DNA of 64,000 bases from an uncultured Lachnospiraceae bacterium. Its GTDB lineage: Bacteria > Bacillota > Clostridia > Lachnospirales > Lachnospiraceae. The stretch covers positions 1 to 64,000 of the forward strand of contig CANQRU010000002.1 in assembly GCA_947626395.1 (NCBI GenBank), in the 5' to 3' direction. Numbering within the stretch: position 1 is the stretch's first letter; each line of letters starts with the position of its first letter. Position numbers and translations under genes: made by a program. Positions 33,946 through 43,230 of this stretch are shown in pieces. The notes under the pieces were generated by a model. That model saw only the letters and a list, made by a program, of their open reading frames with translations, did no database searches and was not told the origin of the DNA.

Positions 33946-34344
33946 ATGGATAAAGATAAGATTTTCGAGCAGGATCAGCAGCAGCAGAAAAAGGACCAGG
34001 AGGCGGCCGTAATAACGACCGCCGACCTGGAAGCAGCAGAGGCGGAGGAAGAAAACAAGTATTACGTGAAGTTCCGCAAGCCGTTTATTTGGGAGGACGA
34101 GACCTACGAGGGCGTGGACCTTAGCGGCATGGAGGACTTGAGCGCCCGCGACATGATCCAGGCGCAGCGCATAATGGAGAAGTCCGGCAGTATTAACGTA
34201 TTGCCGGAAATGAGCCTTGAATACGCCTGCATTTTCGCCAGCAAAGCCGCGAAGATGCCGGTCGAGTTCTTCCAGGCGCTGCCGCCGAAGGAAGCCGTAA
34301 AGGTTAAAAACCGCGTTACAAATTTTTTCTACGGCGAGGAATAA
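33946..34344 (+). CDS. Tail assembly chaperone, gpE/Mu gp41-like
   Basis: The 132-residue protein is the tail assembly chaperone that guides tape measure folding. It has a disordered acidic N-terminus and a core YYVKFRKPFIWEDETYEGVD with LSARDMIQAQRIMEKSG, typical of the P2 gpE/Mu gp41 family. Near its end the mRNA has the slippery heptamer T TTT TTC at 34323-34329. A -1 shift there gives a 180-residue gpE-E' form that runs to 34487. Both forms are expected to be needed, with the longer one less abundant. Confidence 0.88.
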   Translation: MDKDKIFEQDQQQQKKDQEAAVITTADLEAAEAEEENKYYVKFRKPFIWEDETYEGVDLSGMEDLSARDMIQAQRIMEKSGSINVLPEMSLEYACIFASKAAKMPVEFFQALPPKEAVKVKNRVTNFFYGEE

Positions 34345-34487
34345 AACCCTCGGACGGTAAGCAGCTTCGGAAACTTACTATAAGACTTTCAATTTTATTA
34401 AAGACAGGCCTCGGCGAGATCGAGAGCCTGTCTATTTTTGAGCTTTTAGAAATTGCGGAGGAGGTGGCGGAAGCGTATGGCAAGTAG
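34323..34487 (+). CDS. gpE' extension reached by programmed -1 frameshift
   Basis: TTTTTTC at 34323-34329 is in the right phase for zero-frame codons TTT TTC and is among the most efficient -1 slippery sites. In the -1 frame 52 codons follow, to TAG 34485-34487, encoding KPSDGKQLRKLTIRLSILLK in its first half and SIFELLEIAEEVAEAYGK at its end. That end matches gpE'-type C-termini, which bind the tape measure. The extension overlaps the tape measure start by 11 nt. This fills an otherwise empty gap. Confidence 0.82.
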   Translation, partial: FFLRRGIKPSDGKQLRKLTIRLSILLKTGLGEIESLSIFELLEIAEEVAEAYGK

Positions 34488-37400
34488 TTCTAAAGAGCTT
34501 GAGCTTGCTATAAAGATCGCCGGTAAAGTAGAGTCTTCCTTTACCAGCGCCCTGGGCAAAGCCGGAAGCGGAATAAAAACCCTTACGAAAACCATAGCGA
34601 CCGCCACGGCTGCAGCCGGAGCGGCGGTGGGCGCGATTGCGGTCGCGGCCGTAAACGTAGGCCGGGAATTTGAGGGCGCCATGAGCCAGGTCCAGGCCAC
34701 GATGCTGCTTGACACCGGCACCGAGGAAGGCGCGGCCGCGATGGCAACGCTTGAGGAGGCCGCCAGGGAGTGCGGCCGAGAAACGGCCTTTTCCGCCACG
34801 GAAGCGGCGGAGGCCCTAAACTACCTGGCCCTCGCAGGGTACGACGCCGACAAGGCAGCAACGGCGCTGCCTACGGTATTAAAGCTGGCCGGAGCCGGAG
34901 CGATGGACCTGGCCAGCGCGAGCGACATGGTAACGGACGCTATGAGCGCCCTGGGGCTTGAGGCGACGGAGCAGAACCTTACAACCTTCGCGGACCAGCT
35001 GGCCCAGACGGCCAGTAAATCAAATACCAGCGTTTCCCAGTTGGGCGAGGCCATACTTACGGTAGGCGGTACGGCGAAGTACCTGTCCGGAGGTACGACG
35101 GAGCTTAACACGGCGCTGGGCCTTTTGGCCGATAACGGCATAAAGGGCAGCGAGGGCGGCACGAAGCTCCGGAACATGATTATGAGCTTAACGGCCCCGA
35201 CCGACAACGCAAAGGACGCCTTGAGCGAGTTAGGCGTAAGCGTTTTCGACGCCCAGGGCAACATGAGAGACCTGCAGGGCATTTTTGGCGACCTTAACAC
35301 GGCGATGGCCGGAATGACCACGGAGCAGCAGGCCAGCTATTTATCCACGATCTTTAATAAGACAGACCTTAAGGCGGCCAACGCCCTGCTCGGTACGACG
35401 ACGGAGCGCTGGGACGAATTGACCGCAGCCGTTGAGAACAGCGCCGGAGCCTGCGAAGATATGTACGCGATCCAACTGGACAACCTTAACGGCGACATTG
35501 ATATTTTGAAGTCCGGGCTTTCAGATTTAGGGATCAGCATTTACCAGGATCTGAACGGACCGTTACGGAGCATTACACAGCTGGGGACCGAGATGGTCGG
35601 AGAGTTGAGCGCCGCATACCAGGAGGGCGGGCTTTCCGGCATGGTTGGAGCAGTTGGCGGGTGTTTGAGCGAGGTCGTAGACGTAATAGCCTCTTACGCG
35701 CCTTCCGTTGTTTCGATGGGGATTAGCTTAATAGAGAATTTCGTAGGAGGGATCGCCCAGAACGCCGGGAAGATCGGCGACGCGGGCGGCCAGGTTATAA
35801 CGACCTTCCTTAACGGACTTTTCACGCTTGTCCCGAACGTACTACTCGCCGGGATTGATATTATATTGAGCTTGACGAGCAGCATAACGTCCCAGCTTCC
35901 GCAGCTGATCACGAACGGAACCCAGGCTATAACGAATTTTGTAAACGGAATTATTCAGCGGCTACCCGCTATTATTTCGACAGCATTAACCCTGGTTCAA
36001 ACTTTGGTAAGCAGCATAAGCGCGAACGCGCCCCAGCTTCTTACTTCTGCCGTTTTGCTTATAGGCAATTTGATAATGGGGATCGCCCAGATGCTACCAC
36101 AGCTGGCGGCGATGGGAATACAGCTTATTGTAAATTTGGCGAACGGAATTTTAACGAATTTACCGCTAATTTTACAGGTCGCCGTACAGGTAGTAGTGAG
36201 CTTAATTAACGGGCTCGTTTCGATGCTACCCCAGATTATACAGGGCGGAATACAGTTGATCGTAAGCCTGCTGCAGGGCATAATTCAGAATTTGCCCGCC
36301 ATTATACAGGCGGCCGTACAGATTGTAATGGCCCTGATTTCCGGCCTTGTTTCAGCCATACCGCAGCTTATAGCGGCCATACCGCAGCTTATAGGCGCCA
36401 TTATAGAGACGATCTTTACGACGGACTGGATCGCGGTAGGCGGCGACATTATAGCTGGGATCGCGGACGGCTTTATGAGCGGGTTTACTTCCCTTGTAGA
36501 CAGCGTTAAGGGATTGTGGTCCGACTTTACCGGCTGGCTTTTCGGAGACGACGAGGACGACGCCGCGGCAGAGGCGGCAGGATCGGATGCGGCCACCAGC
36601 TACGCGAACGGCCTGGCGGCGAACCAGGCGGCGAGCACCGACGCGGTCGGCAGCATGATCGCCGGAAGTTGGGCGGCGACGGACTACACGGCAGCGACAG
36701 CCGCAGGAACGGCCGGAGCCAACGCCTACACGACCGGGCTTACAACGGGTATTTCCGGCTTCCAGCTTGACACGTCCGGCATGGGCTTAGATACGAGCAC
36801 GCTTACGACCAGCCTTAACACGGCAGGCACAGAGAGCGGCGCGGCCCTTATGACGAGCCTTAACAGCAGCATCGGCGGCTATACCTTCGACGCTTCCAGC
36901 ATTGGCATAGATACGAGCACCCTTACGGCGAACATGGAGGCGGCAGGATCTGCAGGAGGCGAGGCCTTGACGACCGGCCTTACGACTTCTATGGCCGGGC
37001 TTTCCATTGACACGTCAGCGCTTACCGTTGACACGACCGGACTTACGACCAGCCTTAACACGGCAGGCACCGAGGGCGCGACGGCGATCTCGACCGGACT
37101 TACGACCGGGGCGCCGGAGGTTACGGCAGCAGCGACGACGATGGCGACGGACATTAACACGGCCTTAGACACCGGCTGGAGCAGCGCCCAGAGCAAAGCG
37201 AGCGCGGCCCTTGACAGCATAGTGAGCACCGTTACGGCGAAGGCCCAGGCGGCAGCGGCAGCGGTTAAGGCGGCCTTTGAGAATATGACCATAACGATCC
37301 CGAAGCCGAGAATACCGGTAATAAGCGTTTCGACGAGCAGCGTCTCTTACGGAGACGGCGGAAGCGTAAGCGTACCGCAGTTTTCTGTGAATTGGAACGC

Positions 37401-37797
37401 GCTCGGCGGTATTTTCGACGCCCCGGCGGTAATGAATACCAGCCAGGGGCTGCAGGGAGCAGGCGAGGCGGGACCGGAGGCCCTGCTGCCGCTTGACACC
37501 TTGTGGGCCCAGATGCGGAGCATACTTACGGACATTATAAACCGCAGCGGAGGCGGCCAGGGAATTATTGACACGTTGATCCAGCGCCTGCAGGGCATAG
37601 GCGGAGGCGGAGGCGGCACCGAAGGGACCCCGCAGCTGGCCGGAGCCGGAGGGCCGTCGATCAACTACGCGCCGGTTTACAACCTTTACGGGAACGCCAG
37701 CACCGAGGACGCCGTAGAGGCGGAGCGGATCAGCCAGGCGGAATTTGACCGGATGATGCGGCAATGGGAGCGCGATAACAAGCGCACGAAGTTTTAG
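34477..37797 (+). CDS. Tail tape measure protein
   Basis: The 1106-residue protein sets tail length. It has the TMP core (about 60-260: GREFEGAMSQVQATMLLDTG, ETAFSATEAAEALNYLALAG, GGTKLRNMIMSLTAP), then a long hydrophobic region (about 400-650) and an Ala/Thr/Gly-rich area with imperfect repeats (DTSTLTTSLNTAGTE; about 765-910). ATG 34477 is chosen because GGAGGAGGTGG lies 11 nt upstream and the gpE' stop overlaps it. About 1100 residues predict a tail of very roughly 160 nm by the usual rule. Confidence 0.93.
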   Translation: MASSSKELELAIKIAGKVESSFTSALGKAGSGIKTLTKTIATATAAAGAAVGAIAVAAVNVGREFEGAMSQVQATMLLDTGTEEGAAAMATLEEAARECGRETAFSATEAAEALNYLALAGYDADKAATALPTVLKLAGAGAMDLASASDMVTDAMSALGLEATEQNLTTFADQLAQTASKSNTSVSQLGEAILTVGGTAKYLSGGTTELNTALGLLADNGIKGSEGGTKLRNMIMSLTAPTDNAKDALSELGVSVFDAQGNMRDLQGIFGDLNTAMAGMTTEQQASYLSTIFNKTDLKAANALLGTTTERWDELTAAVENSAGACEDMYAIQLDNLNGDIDILKSGLSDLGISIYQDLNGPLRSITQLGTEMVGELSAAYQEGGLSGMVGAVGGCLSEVVDVIASYAPSVVSMGISLIENFVGGIAQNAGKIGDAGGQVITTFLNGLFTLVPNVLLAGIDIILSLTSSITSQLPQLITNGTQAITNFVNGIIQRLPAIISTALTLVQTLVSSISANAPQLLTSAVLLIGNLIMGIAQMLPQLAAMGIQLIVNLANGILTNLPLILQVAVQVVVSLINGLVSMLPQIIQGGIQLIVSLLQGIIQNLPAIIQAAVQIVMALISGLVSAIPQLIAAIPQLIGAIIETIFTTDWIAVGGDIIAGIADGFMSGFTSLVDSVKGLWSDFTGWLFGDDEDDAAAEAAGSDAATSYANGLAANQAASTDAVGSMIAGSWAATDYTAATAAGTAGANAYTTGLTTGISGFQLDTSGMGLDTSTLTTSLNTAGTESGAALMTSLNSSIGGYTFDASSIGIDTSTLTANMEAAGSAGGEALTTGLTTSMAGLSIDTSALTVDTTGLTTSLNTAGTEGATAISTGLTTGAPEVTAAATTMATDINTALDTGWSSAQSKASAALDSIVSTVTAKAQAAAAAVKAAFENMTITIPKPRIPVISVSTSSVSYGDGGSVSVPQFSVNWNALGGIFDAPAVMNTSQGLQGAGEAGPEALLPLDTLWAQMRSILTDIINRSGGGQGIIDTLIQRLQGIGGGGGGTEGTPQLAGAGGPSINYAPVYNLYGNASTEDAVEAERISQAEFDRMMRQWERDNKRTKF

Positions 37798-37811
37798 AGG
37801 AGGGCAGGAGC

Positions 37812-38051
37812 ATGGCCCAGACATACACCACCATCCAGGGGGAGACCTGGGACAATATAGCCCTTAAAGTATACGGCGAAGAACGACACGCGGACTACTT
37901 GATGCAAAACAATTTCGAGTATTTAGACGTTTTAGTTTTTTCAGCAGGAACCGTCCTTAAGACCCCGGCGCTGCCGGAGGAATTGGACGGCGACCTGCCG
38001 CCGTGGAGGACAGACGGGACCGACGGAGACGACGATCCCTACGACGAGTAA
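37812..38051 (+). CDS. Tail protein X (gpX), LysM-like
   Basis: The 79-residue protein YTTIQGETWDNIALKVYGEE has the LysM-like pattern of P2 gpX, and ends acidic (DGTDGDDDPYDE). gpX-like proteins lie at the tail tip/baseplate. AGGAGG precedes the ATG, and the gene is followed by the gpD-like gene as in P2. Confidence 0.9.
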   Translation: MAQTYTTIQGETWDNIALKVYGEERHADYLMQNNFEYLDVLVFSAGTVLKTPALPEELDGDLPPWRTDGTDGDDDPYDE

Positions 38052-38065
38052 AGAGGAGGGGCGCC

Positions 38066-39349
38066 ATGAGCGAGACACCGAGACAGGCGAGCGTAAATAT
38101 AACCTACACCCCGAAGGGAAGCAAGGCCACCCGGACCGCCGGAACGATGGCGGAATATAACGAGGGCTTCACGTATACCGACGCGGCCACCGGCCAGTCT
38201 GACACGATAAGCCTTAAGGTAAATAACCGGGACCTGCGGTGGGCGAACAAATGGCTGCCAAAAAAGGGCGACAAAATAAAAGCAGTAATAAAGGCAAAGA
38301 GCTGGACAGCAGCAGGAGCGGATCAGAGCTTTACTTGCGGAAAATTCTGCTGCGACGACGTAACCTACACCGGCCCGCAGCTTACCTGCGAGATCGGCGG
38401 CGTTTCCGTACCGGAGGGCCAGGCCTTCCGGTCTACGGAGCGCACCTACACCTGGGAGCGGGTAACGATTGAGGAGATGGCCCGGAAGATTGGCAAGCGG
38501 TACGGCCTTTCCGTTCACTACGACGCCAAAAAGATAAACATAAAGAGCATGGAGCAAAAAGGAAAGACTGACTGCGATTTCCTTAACGGCGTTTGTAACG
38601 ATTACGGGCTATACATAAAAGTATATTACGGGAAAATTATTATTTACGACGTAGACGCCTACGAGGCAAAGAAGGCCGTCCGGACGTTTTCTATAAACGA
38701 TTTCCAGGACTGGAGCTACAATACGACCCTGGTCGGCACCTACACCGGAGCAACGATAAAATACACCAGGGGCGACGACGACAAAGAGCTGAGCTTAACC
38801 GTAGGGAGCGGCAAGCGTATTTTGAACATAAGCGAGAAGGTAGACAGCAAAGCGGACGCGGAGCTGAAGGCCTGCGCAAGAGTAAACAAGGAAAACCGGG
38901 AGGCCGTAACGATGAGTGTCACCATAACGGCCGATCTTAAAATAGTAGCGGGCGTTTGTATTCAGATAAAGGACGCCTACCAGCTTAACGGTAAGTATTT
39001 TGTAGACAAGGTAAAACACAAGATCGAGCCGAAGGGCGCGTATACGATGGACCTGGAGCTCCACAAGGTACAGACCAAAATAAAGAAGAAAACTACCAGC
39101 AGCAGCATGAAAAAGAGCACCCAGAAGAAAAAGACATACAAGGTCGGCGACGTAGTACAGTTTAAGGGCGGCACCCACTACGTCAGCAGCTGGAAGGGCG
39201 CTAAAGGATATTCAGCGCGGGCCGGTAAAGCGAAGATTACAATGGGCCCGGATTGCGCCGGGAACGGCAAGGCGCACCCGTGGCACCTGATCCACACAGA
39301 CAGCGGAAGCAACGTATATGGCTGGGTGGACGAGGGAACCTTTGAGTAA
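38066..39349 (+). CDS. Late control/baseplate hub protein, gpD-like, with SH3-like tail
   Basis: The 427-residue protein is of the P2 gpD / Mu gp44 hub family, which forms the baseplate centre. ATG 38066 is chosen because AGAGGAGG lies 8 nt upstream. The N-terminal part (GFTYTDAATGQSDTISLKVN) and the middle (GATIKYTRGDDDKELSLTVG) fit the family. A Lys-rich linker (about 345-362) leads to a short beta domain (YKVGDVVQFKGGTHYVSSWK through the end) that may bind peptidoglycan. No transcriptional role is implied. Confidence 0.88.
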   Translation: MSETPRQASVNITYTPKGSKATRTAGTMAEYNEGFTYTDAATGQSDTISLKVNNRDLRWANKWLPKKGDKIKAVIKAKSWTAAGADQSFTCGKFCCDDVTYTGPQLTCEIGGVSVPEGQAFRSTERTYTWERVTIEEMARKIGKRYGLSVHYDAKKINIKSMEQKGKTDCDFLNGVCNDYGLYIKVYYGKIIIYDVDAYEAKKAVRTFSINDFQDWSYNTTLVGTYTGATIKYTRGDDDKELSLTVGSGKRILNISEKVDSKADAELKACARVNKENREAVTMSVTITADLKIVAGVCIQIKDAYQLNGKYFVDKVKHKIEPKGAYTMDLELHKVQTKIKKKTTSSSMKKSTQKKKTYKVGDVVQFKGGTHYVSSWKGAKGYSARAGKAKITMGPDCAGNGKAHPWHLIHTDSGSNVYGWVDEGTFE

Positions 39350-39363
39350 AGGGGGCGGCAGAA

Positions 39364-39753
39364 TTGGGAGAGATAAGGATCGGCCAGATCTCCAGCCTTG
39401 ACAGGGCGAAGGGCATGGCGAAGGTAATTTATAACGACCGCGACGGAGCGGTCACGAAGATGCTGCCGCTTTTTTCCTTTAACGGGGAATACAAGCCGCC
39501 GAAGGTAGGCCAGTACGTTCTGGTGGTTCACTTGAGCAACGGCACCGAGGCCGGGTGCGTAATGGGGACGTATTGGAACGAGGCCCGGCCACCGGCAGCG
39601 CCCAGCGCCACCTGGCGCAAAGAGCTCGGCCAGGAGAACGGCGAGGCCTTCATGCAGTACGACGGCGGCACCTTGCGGATCAACGCCGGAAGTATTCAGT
39701 TTGAGAGCAAGGCCGGGACCATAACGCTGGCCGAGATTATAAGCAGACTATAA
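39364..39753 (+). CDS. Baseplate assembly protein V (spike), P2 gpV-like
   Basis: The 129-residue protein has an OB-like start (RIGQISSLDRAKGMAKVIYN), and a repeating C-terminal strand (GGTLRINAGSIQFESKAGTI) that should form the trimeric spike tip. It is the piercing component. TTG 39364 has GGGGGCGG upstream. Confidence 0.82.
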   Translation: MGEIRIGQISSLDRAKGMAKVIYNDRDGAVTKMLPLFSFNGEYKPPKVGQYVLVVHLSNGTEAGCVMGTYWNEARPPAAPSATWRKELGQENGEAFMQYDGGTLRINAGSIQFESKAGTITLAEIISRL

Positions 39754-39771
39754 CGAAGGGAGGCGGAGCGT

Positions 39772-40170
39772 GTGGCGGTTATTGGCAGCTTCGGAAAAAC
39801 GGTAACTTTTGAAACAAGCGATCAGCGCATATTGAGCTTTAAGGGGTTCAAGCGGGAAATAAAAGGGCGCTGGGCCAGCCATGAGCGGGTCGGTAAGAAG
39901 CCGCTTAAGCAGTTCCTGGGGCCGGACGCGGACTCGGTAACATTCACGGTCACCCTTAACGCCTGGCATGGCGTAAAGCCGCGTTCTACGCTTGACCGGA
40001 TCGAGCAGAGCGTAAAGAAGGGAACGCCGGAATATTTGGTAATAGCCAGCCAGCGGGTCGGCAGCGGGAAGATGGTAATAACGAGCGCCAGCCAGACCTG
40101 GGACGAGATTTACAACAAGGGCGAGCTTGTCCGGGCTTCCGTAGAGCTTACGCTTGAGGAGTACGCATAA
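39772..40170 (+). CDS. Tail protein, P2 gpU family
   Basis: The 132-residue protein has the gpU pattern (SFGKTVTFETSDQRILSFKG, then GRWASHERVGKKPLKQFLGP and LDRIEQSVKKGTPEYLVIAS). gpU acts in tail completion or baseplate assembly. GTG 39772 follows GGGAGGCGG. Gene order is typical for Firmicutes P2-like tails. Confidence 0.88.
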   Translation: MAVIGSFGKTVTFETSDQRILSFKGFKREIKGRWASHERVGKKPLKQFLGPDADSVTFTVTLNAWHGVKPRSTLDRIEQSVKKGTPEYLVIASQRVGSGKMVITSASQTWDEIYNKGELVRASVELTLEEYA

Positions 40171-40188
40171 AGAAGGGAGGCGGCGGAA

Positions 40189-40545
40189 ATGAAAATAGAG
40201 CCGGTTTTTGTAGGCTTCGATTTCACGCAAGCGGAGCTTATAGACGAGCTGCGGAAGAACGTAGAAACCCTTTTAGGGACGCCGGAAGGAACGGTGCCGG
40301 GCGACCGACATTACGGAATTAACCAGGAGTTCGTCGGGATGCCGGGCCCGGTCGTTGAAAACCTTCTTTCCCTTGAGATCATAGAGAAAATAGACACCTA
40401 CGAGCCGCGGCTTACGGTTAAAAACATAACCTTTACCCACGACATGAACGGCCATATAAAGGCCCTTGTCCGGCTGGGGGCTAATCAGTATTACGAGGAG
40501 CCGAAGGAAGAAACCGACGAGGAATTAGAGGAGGAGGTGGACTAA
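40189..40545 (+). CDS. Baseplate wedge protein, gpW/gp25 family
   Basis: The 118-residue protein aligns in layout to the P2 gpW/T4 gp25-like baseplate family. It starts with a short beta region, and the conserved IDTYEPRLTVKNITFTHDMN is the gp25 hallmark arrangement of an E-P-R near the end. It links the baseplate wedge to the sheath and starts sheath assembly. AGGGAGGCGG precedes the ATG. Confidence 0.85.
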   Translation: MKIEPVFVGFDFTQAELIDELRKNVETLLGTPEGTVPGDRHYGINQEFVGMPGPVVENLLSLEIIEKIDTYEPRLTVKNITFTHDMNGHIKALVRLGANQYYEEPKEETDEELEEEVD

Positions 40546-41700
40546 TTGGCCGACACATTAGAGAACATAGACAAGCTGCCGGAGATTAGCTTTATAGACG
40601 ATATGAGGCTGGAGGACGCGCAGGCGCTGCTTATAAACAATTTCCAGGAGTTTTATAAGCAGATCACCGGAAAGAAAATAACGCTGGCCAGGGCGGACCC
40701 CTACCGGCTTATATTGCTTTCCTGCGCACAACTTTTATACCAGGGCTTAATGCAGATCGACAAGGCCGGGAAGATGAATTTTCTTAAGTATTCCTACGGG
40801 GACTACTTAAAGAACCTGGCCGCGCTTAAGAAGGTAACGGCTGCAGAGCCGGAGCGGGCGACGGTTCCGGTCCGTTGGAAGTTGGCCGGTCCCAGGGAGT
40901 CAGCGACGCCGATCCCGGCCGGGAGCCGCGTTACGGCTTCCTACGAGGTTTACTTTGAAACGACCGAGTACCACGAGATACCTGCAGGAGAGACGGAGCT
41001 TATTATAACCATGACCTGCACGACGGAGGGCGAGGACGGTAACGGCTTCATGGCCGGGGAGCTTAATATTTTAGTTGACCCCGTAGGCTTTATCGACAGC
41101 GTGGCCAACACGGAGACCAGCAGCGGCGGCACCGGCGAGGAGACGGACGAGAGCCTCGCGGAGCGGACTTTTCTGGCGCCTTCCGCCTTTTCCACGGCAG
41201 GCCCGGACGACGCCTATATTTACTGGGCCATGAATTACGACCAGGGGATCGGCGACGTTTTACCGACCAGCCCGACGCCCGGCGTCGTAGATATACGCTT
41301 TATTATGGAGGACGGCAGCCTGCCGGACCAGAAAACCATAAAGGGGATGGAGGAGCACCTGCAGCAGCGGAGCAAGCGGCCGCTTACCGATAAGGTCGTA
41401 GTAGCGGCGCCGGATGCCGTAAAGTATAAGATCGACATTAAGTATTTTATAAATACGAGCGACGCCTCTGTGGCCGTACAGATACAGGAGCAGGCCGCCC
41501 AGGCCGTAGCCGATTATAAAAACTGGCAATGTACGAAGATCGGCCGGGACATTAACCCGGACCAGCTTAAGGCGCTTCTGAAGAACGCCGGAGTAAAGCG
41601 GATCGAGATCACGGAGCCCGCCTTTAAGGTTTTGCAGGACAGCGAGGTGGCGGTCCTTGAGAGCGAAAACGTAGTATACGGGGGGCTGGAGAATGATTAA
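40546..41700 (+). CDS. Baseplate protein J, P2 gpJ family
   Basis: The 384-residue protein has the family start LPEISFIDDMRLEDAQALLI and the central ETSSGGTGEETDESLAERTF stretch, with TPGVVDIRFIMEDGSLPDQK after it. It forms the baseplate wedge. TTG 40546 has GGAGGAGGTGG 8 nt upstream. Overlaps the gpI gene by 8 nt. Confidence 0.93.
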   Translation: MADTLENIDKLPEISFIDDMRLEDAQALLINNFQEFYKQITGKKITLARADPYRLILLSCAQLLYQGLMQIDKAGKMNFLKYSYGDYLKNLAALKKVTAAEPERATVPVRWKLAGPRESATPIPAGSRVTASYEVYFETTEYHEIPAGETELIITMTCTTEGEDGNGFMAGELNILVDPVGFIDSVANTETSSGGTGEETDESLAERTFLAPSAFSTAGPDDAYIYWAMNYDQGIGDVLPTSPTPGVVDIRFIMEDGSLPDQKTIKGMEEHLQQRSKRPLTDKVVVAAPDAVKYKIDIKYFINTSDASVAVQIQEQAAQAVADYKNWQCTKIGRDINPDQLKALLKNAGVKRIEITEPAFKVLQDSEVAVLESENVVYGGLEND

Positions 41701-42613
41701 CTTTTACGACGGACAATTAACGGACATTCTGAGGGCGCATAACCTTACAGACGATCCGGCCGTCCAGGCCTTGAGCCTTGCCCTACGCGAAGGCACCCGG
41801 CTGCTTTACCGGTACGCTCAGACCGTTTATATATACTGCAGTATAGACACCGCGCCGGAAAAAGTAGTTGACCTTTTGGCCGCGGAGCTTAGAACGCAGT
41901 ATTACGACCAGGGCCTGCCGCTTGACACGAAGCGGGCGCTTGTCCGTAATACCTTAATTTGGTACATGACGGCCGGGACACCGGCAGCCGTTGAGGAGCT
42001 GGTCGCGGTTGTTTTCGGAGAAGGCGAAGTTAAAGAGTGGTTCGAGTACGGCGCGGAGCCGTACTGGTTTAAGATCGTTACGAACGCCCTTTTAACGGAG
42101 GACGCTATAACCTACTTCACGGAGATGATCCGGCGCGTAAAAAATACCCGGAGCCACATAGGCGCCATAGAGGTCCATAGGACCATAGACGAGACGATCT
42201 ACGCCGGAGCCTGCGCCTTTGCAGTAAGCAGGCCGCCCGCCATTATTGACGGCTACCAGGTAAGCCGCGAGATCGACGAGACGATCTACGCCGGAGGAGT
42301 AGCGGCCCCGCAGTACAAGCCTGCGGCCATTGTGGACGGCTTTAAGACCACGGGCGGAGAAATTACCGCCGACATATTCCAGGGCGCCGGAGAGGCCCAC
42401 CAGACGCGCCAGGCGGCCATATTTGAGGCCTTGAGCTTCCAGGGCGTAGAAATACAGGCCGAGGCCGTAAAGACCGGCACAGGGCAAGCCAGCACGATAA
42501 AACAGGCCGCCATCGTTGACGGCTTCCGCCAGGACGGGGCGGAGATTTCCGAGGCTATTAAGGCCTTCGCAGCCTTAAATAGTAAATACAGCAATACTAT
42601 AAAAACAGAATAG
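41693..42613 (+). CDS. Tail protein I, P2 gpI family, with repeat extension
   Basis: The first 170 residues match gpI baseplate proteins (YDQGLPLDTKRALVRNTLIW, YMTAGTPAAVEELVAVVFGE). After that there is an extension (about 175-295) with imperfect repeats of the form AAIVDGF with E(I/T) and Y/F blocks (IDETIYAG twice). The extension may attach the fibre protein. 306 residues in all, longer than P2 gpI (176). The start lies in the end of gpJ. Confidence 0.85.
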   Translation: MINFYDGQLTDILRAHNLTDDPAVQALSLALREGTRLLYRYAQTVYIYCSIDTAPEKVVDLLAAELRTQYYDQGLPLDTKRALVRNTLIWYMTAGTPAAVEELVAVVFGEGEVKEWFEYGAEPYWFKIVTNALLTEDAITYFTEMIRRVKNTRSHIGAIEVHRTIDETIYAGACAFAVSRPPAIIDGYQVSREIDETIYAGGVAAPQYKPAAIVDGFKTTGGEITADIFQGAGEAHQTRQAAIFEALSFQGVEIQAEAVKTGTGQASTIKQAAIVDGFRQDGAEISEAIKAFAALNSKYSNTIKTE

Positions 42614-42627
42614 GAGGAAAGAACACC

Positions 42628-43230
42628 ATGCCACAACCTTTTAACAACGCGGTTATGACAAACAAAGGGGCGCAGCTTCTTACACGGGCGCAGGCCGGGG
42701 AGATTAAGATCGAGTTTACCCGGATGGTCACCGGCAACGGGACCTATTCAGCGCAGGAAAAGACGCTTGCATCCCTGCAGGCCAGGACCGCCCTGAAGGT
42801 CCTTAAGAATAGTTACAAACTTTCGCGGGTCTTCGTCTTTTCGGAGCACAGCGTAAAGGTAACGGCGCTGATCACGAACCAGGACCCGGTCACGCGGGAA
42901 ACTTTGGTAAGCGCCGGCTACTACATTAACGAGGTAGGCCTCTACGCGAAGCCGGCCGGCGCCGGGGACGGGCAGGAGGTGCTTTACAGCATCGCCGTCA
43001 CGGCCGGAGACAACGGCGACTTTATGCCGCCTTACAACGGGTATAACCCGGCACAGATTACCCAGGACTTTTTTGTAACGGTTGACAATTCTGCCACCGT
43101 TACGATCAACACAGCAGGCGCGGCGCTTCTGGTTGAGGACGCGAACACCATGACCGACGACGCGACACACAAAAAATATAAGATCGGGATTGAGAACGGC
43201 CTGGTCTACGTACAGGAGGTAACGGAGTAA
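42628..43230 (+). CDS. Tail fibre/collar protein, N-terminal type (DUF3751-like)
   Basis: The 200-residue protein has the pattern FNNAVMTNKGAQLLTRAQAG and the YYINEVGLYA motif of phage tail-collar fibre N-termini. It is short and lacks a receptor-binding region, so it likely connects the fibre to the baseplate. It is followed with a 1-nt overlap by the gene that carries the variable region. AGGAGG precedes the ATG. Confidence 0.8.
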   Translation: MPQPFNNAVMTNKGAQLLTRAQAGEIKIEFTRMVTGNGTYSAQEKTLASLQARTALKVLKNSYKLSRVFVFSEHSVKVTALITNQDPVTRETLVSAGYYINEVGLYAKPAGAGDGQEVLYSIAVTAGDNGDFMPPYNGYNPAQITQDFFVTVDNSATVTINTAGAALLVEDANTMTDDATHKKYKIGIENGLVYVQEVTE

